From positions 12,250,152 to 12,314,151 of the forward strand of contig OW387150.1 of assembly GCA_936440205.1 (NCBI GenBank): DNA of 64,000 nucleotides. Reading direction: 5' to 3'. Positions 27,046 through 37,700 of the stretch are shown here, piece after piece (the stretch's first letter is position 1; the number at the start of each line of letters is the position of its first letter). The stretch comes from Lepidonotus clava (lineage: Eukaryota > Annelida > Polychaeta > Phyllodocida > Polynoidae). The translations under genes and the position numbers were made by a program. Under the pieces are notes generated by a model. The model saw nothing but the letters and a program-made list of their open reading frames with translations. It made no database searches and had not been told where the DNA came from.

Positions 27046-27585
27046 ATGGCTGATACTGCCACCCCAGCGGAAGTCCCACAGGAGGTGCGGACAGAAGTTA
27101 AAGAAACGCCAGAGGCCAAGCCCGTATCAGAGAAGACGACAACGGAACCGGAATTAGCTCAAACGGAACCGGAAACGACGAAAGCGGAAGTAACTCAACC
27201 AGAACCAGCAAAAGCGGAAGTAACAGAACCAGAACCAGCGAAAACGGAAGTATCTCAACCAGAACCAGCGAAAACGGAAGTAACTCAAGCGGAACCGGAA
27301 GCGACGAAAACGGAACCGGAAACGACGACTGCGCTAACATATGCGCAAATGCCCAAACCTAAGTACAATCCGCGTCACGCACACCACGTGCGCAACCCCA
27401 AGTCGTACGCCAGCATGCTGATTGCCGATCAGGAGATGATGCTGGCCAATCTGCGTAACGTGCGACGTGAACTGGACCGAGAGGACCGACAGCTGAAGAT
27501 CATGCAGCAGACGCTGTACAACTGGGACTACCCGAGGAAGTGGACCCCACCTAACAGGTATCTCTACAGCGACGACGACTATTAG
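27046..27585 (+). CDS. Uncharacterised 179-residue protein with EPAKTEV repeats
   Basis: I do not recognise this family. The frame is open in a single exon that follows a strong acceptor (CCCTTTTCAG, ending 27,020), so the gene probably has an untranslated first exon. The start codon is in the context CCAAAATGGC. Residues 1 to about 95 are low complexity, rich in E, P, T, K and A. They include four or five copies of a ten-residue unit close to EPAKTEVTQP, encoded by a 30-bp repeat. Residues 96-179 look like a real domain. It has a basic patch with histidines (KYNPRHAHHVRNPK), a charged amphipathic helix with heptad-like spacing (MMLANLRNVRRELDREDRQL), an aromatic NWDYPRKW motif and an acidic tail, YSDDDY. 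There is no signal peptide or membrane segment, so an intracellular protein is likely. Composition and exon structure make a real gene likely. Confidence 0.8.
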   Translation: MADTATPAEVPQEVRTEVKETPEAKPVSEKTTTEPELAQTEPETTKAEVTQPEPAKAEVTEPEPAKTEVSQPEPAKTEVTQAEPEATKTEPETTTALTYAQMPKPKYNPRHAHHVRNPKSYASMLIADQEMMLANLRNVRRELDREDRQLKIMQQTLYNWDYPRKWTPPNRYLYSDDDY

Positions 27586-29348
27586 AGTATTTTGACTTAT
27601 ATTCTTGTAATGAATTATGTTATTCTGTCAAATGTGATGTAGACTTTGTGCGTTTGTTGTAATCCTTTTTAATGTTGGACGTGTCCCCATGCCTTTGTGC
27701 TTGTAATTTTCTGCAAAGTCAATTATTGTGCCTCATATTCTGAATAATCATGTATATGCTAATTACTAAGTAAAAAATATGCATACCTGCGGCTTCAAAA
27801 TAGTGTGATAGGTGATCTTCTCTATTAAGCAAGACATATTTTCAAGAACCTTGGGTAAGTTCGATAGTTTACAATGCGCATGCTTACAATTAAGCTTCTC
27901 GCGAAACTAAACTACACACACACACATTTCGACTTACCATCATTATGTGCATGGTATGTGCTATCATCCTCATGCTAAGTCGATGCAATAGGAATGTTCA
28001 GTTCAACTTATTGCTTGCACATCGGCGTTTAGCCTTGTACAAAGCATGTCATGTTACTTTACTTCTTTATTAGCGCATGTCACATTGCTTATATGCTTTA
28101 TTAGCACATGCCATATTGCTTTCTTAGCATATGTTGCATTACATTACTACTTTATGAGCGCAATTCGCATAGCTTTACTGCTTTATATGCGCATGCAAAA
28201 GGGCATGCAAAAGCTATTGTTATAGATGTAAAAGGGCCCTTAATGATTGACTTGACTTGATTTCTTCACACAAGTTTTATCATTACAACAGTTATAGCTA
28301 CTGCTTCGCTACTTTTCTTGTTTATAAAACGCTTCCTACAATGTCCTGTCGCATCTTTGCTGCATGTATTGGGCTTTTCAGTGTTTGTAGGCCTAAGTCA
28401 CCTTTAGAAATACAAGGCATGATCCCTTTCTACGCAGAATGGGTGTCGTGAATTGTTTTTCTTACCTTTTAGCGGCAAGGAAAAAATGGCCAACTTGGGA
28501 GGCGGCTATGCCCTCATCGCCATCTCCCGACGCAGTGAATTCTGAATGATTACATGACGTCACGATGCCGTCGTCATACGTCAGTGTGGCCCATGACATC
28601 ATAACAAAGGCGTTGTCAAGTCATACTCTTGTCCCGATTGCGATTAGACATCGATAAGTCATTTCTAAATCTAGAGAGTATCGATCAAAATAATGATAAT
28701 CACAGTACTATAGGTTCAGACGATTACGTGCACGTGCCCAATAAAAAACTCTTTCAGGTAAAGAGGTTTAATAGCATTATTGGTGTGCCCTATGGATCGA
28801 TCTCTGGGTTATAGGCCTCAGTACCCGGTGTTTATCTTTAGGCACACATTTAAATGGGTATGTTTTCCTGGTGACCAATATAGTCTGAAGTCATGCTGAT
28901 GAAGCAACGAAGAATGAGGAAATTACGTATAAGATCCCGAAAAGATTAAGTTTATAGGACATTGGTTAAGCACAGAGTAGCCATATTTTCCTATCAAAAT
29001 ATAGGCCTGTGACTACTAAAGATATTCTTATGTTAGACATTGAGCTCCCAGGGTACGTCGCACCCAAGAAAGCATATTAGCTATGAAGGCTGGGCGAACT
29101 CAACCACAAGGAGATACAAGAACCATGATGGTCTATTACCCGCATTAAATCGGACGGCCAAAAGTAACGGGGGAGTGCACTGGCTACGAAAACCCTTTGT
29201 TTCTATCTATATTGACGTCAAGCCAGTCATATACAGTATGCCTGCTCGAAAAGCTGTAAGGGTGTCTTGGGAATTGAAATCCTTCAGGTCTTTTGTGGAA
29301 CCTTTAACGTAGGCCTAGCAAGCATAGCAAACACTGTCATCCCGAATA
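27586..29348. other. Intergenic, downstream of the 27-kb gene
   Basis: This stretch has no confident gene. AT-rich sequence after the stop probably includes the 3' UTR. Around 28,080-28,200 there is a loose repeat built on TTTATTAGCGCATGTCACATTGC. A possible small terminal exon lies at 28,473-28,549, after the acceptor-like CTTACCTTTTAG. CRE-like TGACGTCA occurs at about 28,556. Confidence 0.45.
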
Positions 29349-29545
29349 CCCCCAGACTTACTCAGAACCACTTTAGATTAACTTGAAAACCTCTCAGGTT
29401 ATCTTGGAACACTTTCAGCCTTTCCTGGAACAGATTCAGAATTACTTTAACCCATTAAATCCTGTAGATCTAGAACAAGTTCAGATTTACCTTGAACCCC
29501 TTATAATTGCTCTGAACCACCTCAGATATTGGGACTGGGTGCGGC
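29349..29545. repeat. 24-bp minisatellite, locus 1
   Basis: Imperfect units close to CTCAGATTTACCTTGGAACC repeat about eight times. The same unit forms the array at 37,255-37,425 on the same strand. Open frames through it are repeat artefacts. Confidence 0.7.
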
Positions 29546-29911
29546 TTTGGGGCCTTGCACAAGGGTTTAGGCCTGAATGCGTAACCAATAGTGAACAGAG
29601 TCTAGGCCTACCACATGATGTTGTTACACTGATAATGGGATCTACTGAGTGACGTGCTGTGTAGTGTGCAGGGAGTCCGTTAGGCGGGGCTACCATAGGC
29701 TTGAGGGGGTGGGAGGTAGGCCAGGGGAGGGGGTTTAGGCCTAAGGAGGGGCAGGAGGTAAAGGGGCAGGGGCTAAGGGGGCAGGGGGTAAGGGGGTATC
29801 GACAGAACGCCGTCCAACAGCCGATTATGATGGAAATATCACCACGTCCTTGGTGGCAACTATCTTCGAACATGTAAAAATAGGGCGCGCAGGGCGTACG
29901 TATCCGGACCT

Positions 29912-29949
29912 GTAACCATGGTTACCATGGCCACTGTGGCCATAGCAAC
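29912..29949. promoter_or_regulatory. Paired RFX-type X-box motifs
   Basis: GTAACCATGGTTAC (29,912-29,925) and GTGGCCATAGCAAC (29,936-29,949) both fit the X-box consensus GTNRCC-spacer-RGYAAC bound by RFX factors. The first is a perfect palindrome. The second matches both half-sites exactly with a 2-bp spacer. X-boxes commonly sit at promoters of ciliary genes. I see no confident coding start directly beside them, so the target gene is unknown. Confidence 0.5.
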
Positions 29950-30613
29950 GGGGGTGATCAAGCCTGGGCGGAAAATATATACATAACAACATGTGTGATT
30001 TGTTTGGTTTCTGAAAACTGTATAAGACTATCAAAATTTTTGTGTTTTGTTTGATTCCTTCGGCCATTGGTTGTGATTTTGTGAATTGTTTCAATCATTG
30101 GTAGATTAGAAAATCACTGTCAATCATTAAGGCTATGCCCACGGGCCATGCTGTCATTTACTAGTATTAAATAGGACTGCATGTATTCATCAAATGTTAT
30201 GTAGTGTAATAATACACTGTATAGTCCATATTAGTGATTCTTTTTGGCAACGATTTATTTCTATGCATTTATTGAACAACCCCTGATGAATAATTATTAT
30301 ACGTCCCCTACTTTCCGTTCCTTAACCAAAGGAAATTCTTTTCTAAGTAAAAGCTATATATCAGCACATTATCTTGATTTATCATAAATTGCAGAATAAA
30401 TGAAGCAGTGTTATACACAACACATTATAACATTGTCATCTTGTGTACAGGTTAAAAAACATAGGTTTACCAGGGGTGAGTGACACATGTTAGTACCCAG
30501 CTGTTTTCCAATCTTGGTGGACTAGGACCCAGCCAGATGGTGGTGTCCCCCTTGTCTCGGGCATAAATGAGTGCAGCCAAGATTGATGGACGGAGATGAT
30601 CTATATGTGTACG
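29950..30613. other. Non-coding, no gene seen
   Basis: This is AT-rich intergenic sequence with no supported feature. Confidence 0.5.
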
Positions 30614-30633
30614 CAGGGGCGGATTTTCTTCTT

Positions 30634-30666
<33 letters not shown>

Positions 30667-30834
30667 GGGGGGGGGGGGGGGGGGGCGTGCAGGGTGCATG
30701 TCCACACTTTTTGGCCCAAATATAACATTTTTTAATGTAAAGTGTTTGTGCCCGGACGGCACACACAGAACTTTTGCTATAGCACGCCCCTCCCCCCCTC
30801 CCCACATCTTTTTAAATCCCTGGATCCGTCCCTG
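30614..30834. mobile_element. GGGGCGGATCC foldback element with T and G tracts
   Basis: It starts CAGGGGCGGATTTTC and ends with the inverted AATCCCTGGATCCGTCCCTG. The interior is a long T-rich run (about 30,628-30,666) followed by a run of about 19 Gs. It is 221 bp and non-coding. The poly-lysine and poly-proline open frames through it are artefacts. Confidence 0.75.
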
Positions 30835-33800
30835 ATACATAGATTATTAGGCTATAAATAATACAATAATCTATGTCAAGCTGTATTCAACTATTACAAT
30901 GTATGTATCTATTAGTGTACGGTTTAAAAATGTATACCCATACTTATGTTTGACTTATGTGCATATCATGTACAGGTGTTTCTTTTCTGTTGCTCCAAAA
31001 AGATATTAAAAATAGCAGACTGATTATCAAAAACAGGGAAATGCATGCATTCCATCAAAGCTCAAGATGTTCATTACTCATTTCTACTAAAACAGGTATT
31101 ATAAAGGTTGTTGTATAAGACAAAAACAAGTGGGTTAATAAGAAGCTGAAGATTGTCACAGAGTTACAAGTGCATGATATTGTTGGTTAGCAGAACACGA
31201 ACTAATGATTATTGTTATCATATTTATCACATGTGAACATCACCAAACTAAGTGCAAAAAGTTCAAAATGACGCCACTATATAGTTTCATGCCACAATTA
31301 AGCGATATGGGAATAGAAAATGGTTATTATGAAAATGATGAACAACACAACGCTAAAAGATACAAAAAAAGCAAATGTGTATTGCATTATAAAATATCTA
31401 TGTACTGAAGGTAACTGAATGCTTTCCACATAATAATTGTTCCTTTCTCAAATTAGGTTTTTCTTTCATGAAGCATCATTAATGTTGCTCAAAGATATTA
31501 ATCATTCACGAAAAGGTTAATGCAATTACAGTTACAAGGTGTACGCACTCTGTCCTCCCCTCTCTTACTCAACCCTCTCCTGTACTCTGTGTGTGTTTGA
31601 CATTAGGTGGAGAGGGGAAGTGCTACTCTTGGCTATCGTCCGACTATCAGCAACTATCATTCCCTTGGTGTAGGATTATTTTTGTATACTGTGTGTGTAA
31701 AAACTTCGTATCTCTGTCTATCTGAGAAGTAATAAAGATAAAGTGTGAAATAATAAACGTCTTGTTTTACATATTTTGTGCATCAAATATTGTCTTTAGA
31801 AGAATATCCTTGTAGTCTTTAGAAAGAAAAGTTGTGGGCATTATCGAATTATTTTATGACAGGATATCTCTAAATAAGATCTTTTCGCATGTCAAAAATT
31901 TTGCCTTTCTATCTTTATCCCTTTTCGGGAATAGGGAGGGTAAGCGAGAAATAGAGTTACCATGTAGGTTATTGTTAGACTTTATTGAACACATTCGAAG
32001 TATTTAGATTGACAAACGCTTTCCATGGATACGTTATTGCCTAGTAGTGTCCTCGTATCAATCATTGGATGTTTGATTCTTTTTGTCTGGTAATTCAATG
32101 ATATGTCATCTCATTCTGTTGATACTGTGGTATCTTTCGTTCTAAAGCCTTATGACTTTCACGTGCCCCCTTTACTTGTTGATAGAATCTTATTAGCTGT
32201 TACTCAAAACCAGAGTAAACTGGCATAAGGCCAGGTTAAATAGAATACCTATAAATGATAATAGCTACCACAGAATTGTTCAATCATTGTGAAGATTAGA
32301 TTCTGATGCATTGACCTTATATATCCTCAGTATTGCTTTTAATCATTTCTTTCGAAAGAACACATCTACCAGTTAAAAGAAAAACGTATAGAAATATCAT
32401 CCAGCAGTATATTATAAAAGTCGTTAAATATTCGCCTAGATCCCCCTAATCCAGTGTTGGAGGTTGGTGTTATCGTATGTTCTGCTATTGAAACAACCTC
32501 AGGTATAAACATAGCCTACCAGGCTCCCTGTGGGGGTTCACCACAGGTAAACCTACCTGTGGTCAACAGGTGACCGTCTGAGTAATGGGCCTCCAGTAGG
32601 GGGTCGGTGGTAGGGGTCAAGGGGAGGCAACGTGTCTGGGGCCAAGCAACCCGAAATTGGGACTGATTGGTATCATTAGTACATTGAAAAAGTTCACAAC
32701 CTTTAGGATATGGATCTCTTGGATAGAATGTTTTATGGTGTGAATTTAAATGTGGTAGAAAGATATAAAAGGACTCATTATCATCGGGTTTCATCTTATT
32801 GTAGGAAATCTGCAAGATGTGGGTCTAAAAAAGGCCACCTGCTTACAGAAAATGCAATATATTCATGCAATATATTAAAAGTTTTTGACATGTTTTTAAG
32901 GAAGTTTTAATGGTCTTGTCATATATGTGATACTTAGCTGTAGTCTAAAAATATAATGTGTTGTAAGAAAGCTAAATATTTATATCTATTCTTAAAGGAA
33001 AAGCAAAGACACCTGTATTAAATATGGACACTCAATAAAGATTTGCTGTTACTATCTGGTTTTAAATCATAAATGCAACCATTCCCTGGTATTCTCTAGT
33101 CTTGTAGATGTACTATTTCAGACAAATATAGACCGAAGCTATACCTCCCAAAGTATCCACTAGTATAGCTTCCTTCTTCCAGTATGGTAAACATAGGGTC
33201 ACCGCATGAGCAGGATAAAGTGACTACTCCCTGGTCTTGTTTCTAGAGGTAAGGTTACAGGTAAGACCCACTATTCCGTTCTGACCCCCTCCGAAAATGG
33301 AGGTGTGGTAGGAGGTGGGTCATCTACCAAGGTCAGCTGACCCACACCTCCAGCCGACACGTGACCAGAGGTCATCTCCACTAGGGGGCGCCACCAAGGG
33401 TTGGTAAAGGTCATTAAAGAGGTCAAGTGGTGAGCTGAAGCCAGCTGCTCACAGGGTGACTCAACATGTTAACGTAAACAGGCCTAGGAGCTGCTCATCT
33501 ATTGAGCACAGAGCTAGGGGTTATCTCCTTAATGTACTGAAAGTGTGGGAAACCTCTTGTAAATCACTCAAATGGCCCCACTATCATAAGCCGTTTGGGG
33601 GTATCTTTGGAAATGCATTTAGAGCTGCCTCACCTGCTTGCTAGATCCGAACGAGGAAAATTTAAGAGGGACATCATGTTCATTCCATTTGTATAGTGTG
33701 TTCTAATGGACATTTGCAATAGTAATTTATAACCCTTCAAACCGTACCACTTCAGGAATGATACCAATATGTTTGCTCACTAGCCATACAACCGTCGTGT

Positions 33801-34763
33801 CGGCATATTCTCATACCGCCATGGTGCACGTTAAATAAGCATGACGACTTGTGAGTGAGTGAGTACCAAGTGGTGTGAAATAGCGAACACGAGCATATGC
33901 TACGACTATATATTGTCTACGTTTGATTATGCTGCAGCTGGTTTATTGTTTATTAGTGGGAAATTTATATTCTTTATCATTATTATGCCTTTGTTCACTC
34001 GAGGACGCCTTTTAGATACAGATCTGAAGCGGAAGGTGCATTTGGCATACATAGCGATTCCAGAAGTCATCTTGCACCTGTGTACTTTAGACGTAACAAG
34101 TACCGGCGCGTTGGGAAATATGGTCATATGCTTTGCTACTATCCACCAACCAAATCGCATAAATTGATTTTGTAGATGAAAGTTAGTTAATATGACTTAT
34201 TGCAAAACAATTACTTCCATTTTATGTGGTGCGAAAAAACAGAAATATCACGCTCCATTTAACAGTGTTTTGTAATTTAATGCAGTTAATCCACAACCTT
34301 CCATGAAATGATAATCAATACATGGACGGAATGAATATAACAAAGTAGTCACATAGGGATTATATTCATTCTTGGCAATTTGTGATTGTTGACACGCAAT
34401 TATGTAGTTAAGTGTTTATCTCGCATCGATATGCTTTTTCTTAAAGTTATTCGGAAAATTTTTACTTAAAGTTTCTGATGATTTGAAAGTGCATAACTGG
34501 TAGGAAGCATTGGCGTTGATTAGTTATTTAAAGGAAACCTTAAATCTGTAATGTCAGAACTATAATTTATATAGCCAAGGGTGTGAGGCATATAATATTT
34601 TATTGAATCACGATCAGGAAAGTCAGTGACGAATAATCTTCTTTATCACAGTATGTGTAGGTCATAAATCATTAAGCACATTGCAGAAAGACACTTGATA
34701 CGAATGGAATAGCAATAAGCTATGGATAATAAAATTAAATATCCTGATAATCAGCAATACAAT
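30835..34763. other. Intergenic, no supported gene
   Basis: This is mostly AT-rich sequence. At about 31,720-31,760 there are AATAAA signals (AGTAATAAAGATAAAG, AATAATAAACG) after a T/G-rich stretch, as at the 3' end of a plus-strand transcript, but I find no matching coding exon. A GC-richer block at 33,280-33,420 has several AGGTCA/TGACC words and an inverted GGAGGTGTGG...CCACACCTCC pair. Confidence 0.5.
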
Positions 34764-37700
34764 TCAGATCCTAGCATCATGATTGTGTGAATGGTGGCTG
34801 CTCTGTCTTGACACATTGCGAGTCAACCTGTAATCTCGTACAGGTGTAGCTACAGTCCTTTTATTACTTTGCTCATCTCTTTCTATTGGCCTCTCCTCCA
34901 GTGGTTGCAAAACCTGTCTGAAAGGTGCAGGAGGAGGGAGTTGGGAGGGTCCTCCTTCAGTTATAGTCACAGGAGCCAGAATCTGGTTCTTCTTCATACC
35001 TGGAAAGTAGCTGTCTGGTTTGACCTTTCCAAAGATGTGCTTCATTGGTTTGAATTTCTTCTTCCTTTTCTTCTTTTTCTTGGGTTCAGCTGTTGTACCG
35101 GCCAGATAGGATGGAGGTGGGGTAGGAGGTGGCGGAGGTGGTTCGTTTGATGGGGGAGGAACATGCTGATAGTAAGAGAATACCCAACTGCGGCTGATCC
35201 TTGGTCCAAGCATCATCCACCATTCTTCTGGTAATCGTCGAACCTCCGCAGCCACCAAGGCTTTAATGTAGGCCTCCCTGACGCCATTGGCATAAACACC
35301 CTTTTGTCGTTTAATTGGGGCAAGCACTGTCCGTGAAATGGGCGATGGAGGTGGGAGCTCAGGCTCCGGGTCAGGGATGCCCTTAAACTGACCGATCTCA
35401 TCAAGAGCCTTCATGAAGTCAATGCTTGGTTCTTTATTCATTGGCGGTGGTGGAGGAGGTGATTCTGGAGTCAGATCTAAAAGTATGTCCTCGGGGGATA
35501 ATGTTGGGGTTTCCTGGTGTGGGGCTACTGGGGGAGGGGACGGTGAAACATGCTCCTCTGTAAAGATGCCACTACTGGAACGAGATACAAGGACAAAAGA
35601 TTGTTCCTTGATGCTAGAAGGTACCCTGCTTCCCCGGATAGATCTCTTTCCTCCACAGTTGGAGCAAATTTCCAGACGTGCACTTGAGCGAGTTCCATCA
35701 TCAGTGAACCTTGACTGATAATCCTCAGATTCTGTGTACTCCTCACAAGTGCAGTAGGCAGAGTCCGTTACTGCTGGATCATCGTCTTCCTCTGAATTGT
35801 CATCCTTGACCATTACAAAGCTCATCTCTGGCTCCTCCAAGAGGGGTATTTGTGGTAAGGGCGTGGGGTGCGGTGGCAGAGGAGAGGGCGTTGGGTCAAG
35901 TGATGGGGATGGTGGAGGTGGCTTTGGTTTTGCTATTGGAGGCAGTTTCTGCGCTCCTAAAGCCCGTTTAAGCTCCTTGGGTAATTTGTATGGCTTCTTT
36001 GGTTGTTCTTTCTCCTCTTCCTCCCTAGGCTTAGACTTGCTCTTGTATGGGTCAGGCTTCTCAGCCTCCCCATAATTGGTCATGGAGACCATATTATCCA
36101 TACTCTTGTTCATCCTGACCTTTTGCTGTTTGAATATATCCAATGGTTTCTTTACTGGGGAAAGTGGCTTAGCAAGCTGTTGTTGTTTAGGGTCTGGCCT
36201 AGACCTAGGAGATGGTGGAGGTTTACTGAAATCTCTACTGACCAAGTTTTTCAACCGCTCTGGATTAGGAGGTAATTTACGAACCTCGGGCAACTTTGGA
36301 ACATCGTCCATTTCCTTAGGGCGGAAAGGGTCACTCCTCACAAATTGTTTAGTCTGACTGTTTGACTTGAAGGTCCCTTCTTGTACATAACTCCCCCTAA
36401 GGTCATCAAACTTGGGTTTCTTTCCCCTAAACACAACATCCGCCCTTTCCGTCCTTTTTGATCTTGGAGTGCCCTTCGTGTCGAGACTACTCCGTACGTT
36501 GTCATACCTGGGGGTTTTGTGCTTGACGACTGGAGGAAATCGTGGACTGGGGTCAGTACGAACTGTCCTGATCTTAGGAGTGAAGGTAACCTCTGTAACA
36601 GGCTGGACTGGGGAATCCGGGGTTACACGTTCTTCAGCAAGTTTGTCCGCAATGAAGACATTGATGTTGAAGTGGTCATCGTCTTCTTCGTCACTAGAGG
36701 GCGGCTCCGATGGCTCCGGGAACATACGCTGTCTGGCGCGCTTTTTGAAAATAAAGAATGTTCAATAGATTAATGAAAATTTGATTTTTAAAAGCCATAA
36801 AATCATTTAATAGATTATATCTTACATATTGTCAGAGGGAAAATTGAATGTACTTTGCTGTTGAGTAATAACGTCAACAATGATTGATAAAAAGATTTTG
36901 AAGTGATCTTTTTACAATTATGAGGAGCTAGTAAATTGTCAAAAAGTTCTTAAAGCCACGCTTTCGTTTGTGAGGACGTTGTTATTTGCTACGTTGTAAC
37001 TCCCATATCGCCAGATTATGTTTTAACATCTCTAAACACGTTGCCTGCTGTCCCGTTGCTAAGCTTATGTCGACAGACGTTCCCATTCCTTGAATATAGT
37101 GTCTAAGTGACAAGTTGGAACTTTAAATTTGTGAATGTCACAAACGAAGAAACAACTTCATCTCGACCATATTCGAATACCGTATTACTAGGCCAGATTT
37201 TGAAAGGTTTAGGTCATGAAACATAAAACATGAGAGGTTTGGAAAAAAAACTTTCTCCTCTGGAACACCCTCTGATTTTTGGAAGCCCTTTGAATTATTT
37301 GAAACCCCTCAAATTTACTTGGAACCCCGGCTAGAAGCCCCTCAGATTGGATTTTCCTTGCACCTCTCGGATTCACCTGGAACCCTCTCGGATCCACTTG
37401 GGACCCCCCGGATTTTAGGGCTTAGCAGGATTAACGGATCCTTACCTTATCTATGAAGAGGTCGGGCGCCTGTTGCTGCAGCAGCGCCGCCATACGCCGA
37501 ATGTTACGGCGGATCTCAGCCAGCGGAAGTCGGTCCACCGCATCCGGCTGTCGCTTCAGAACGAGGCTCACCACGTTCTTCTTGTACGTGCCCTCTGGAT
37601 ATGGAAAAATTCATGATTAAAGAATATAATAGGTATTTACTTCGCGGCTAGAACAACTTAGATTAAATACAGGATAACAACAAGGTAAATTGATTTGGAC

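Noticed and set aside
30467-30840. Open frames with poly-Lys, poly-Phe and poly-Gly
   Set aside because: They read through the T and G homopolymers of a foldback element.
34869-36773. Several plus-strand open frames opposite the large minus-strand exon
   Set aside because: They are antisense shadows of a long coding exon of biased composition. The minus frame has splice sites and in-frame partner exons.
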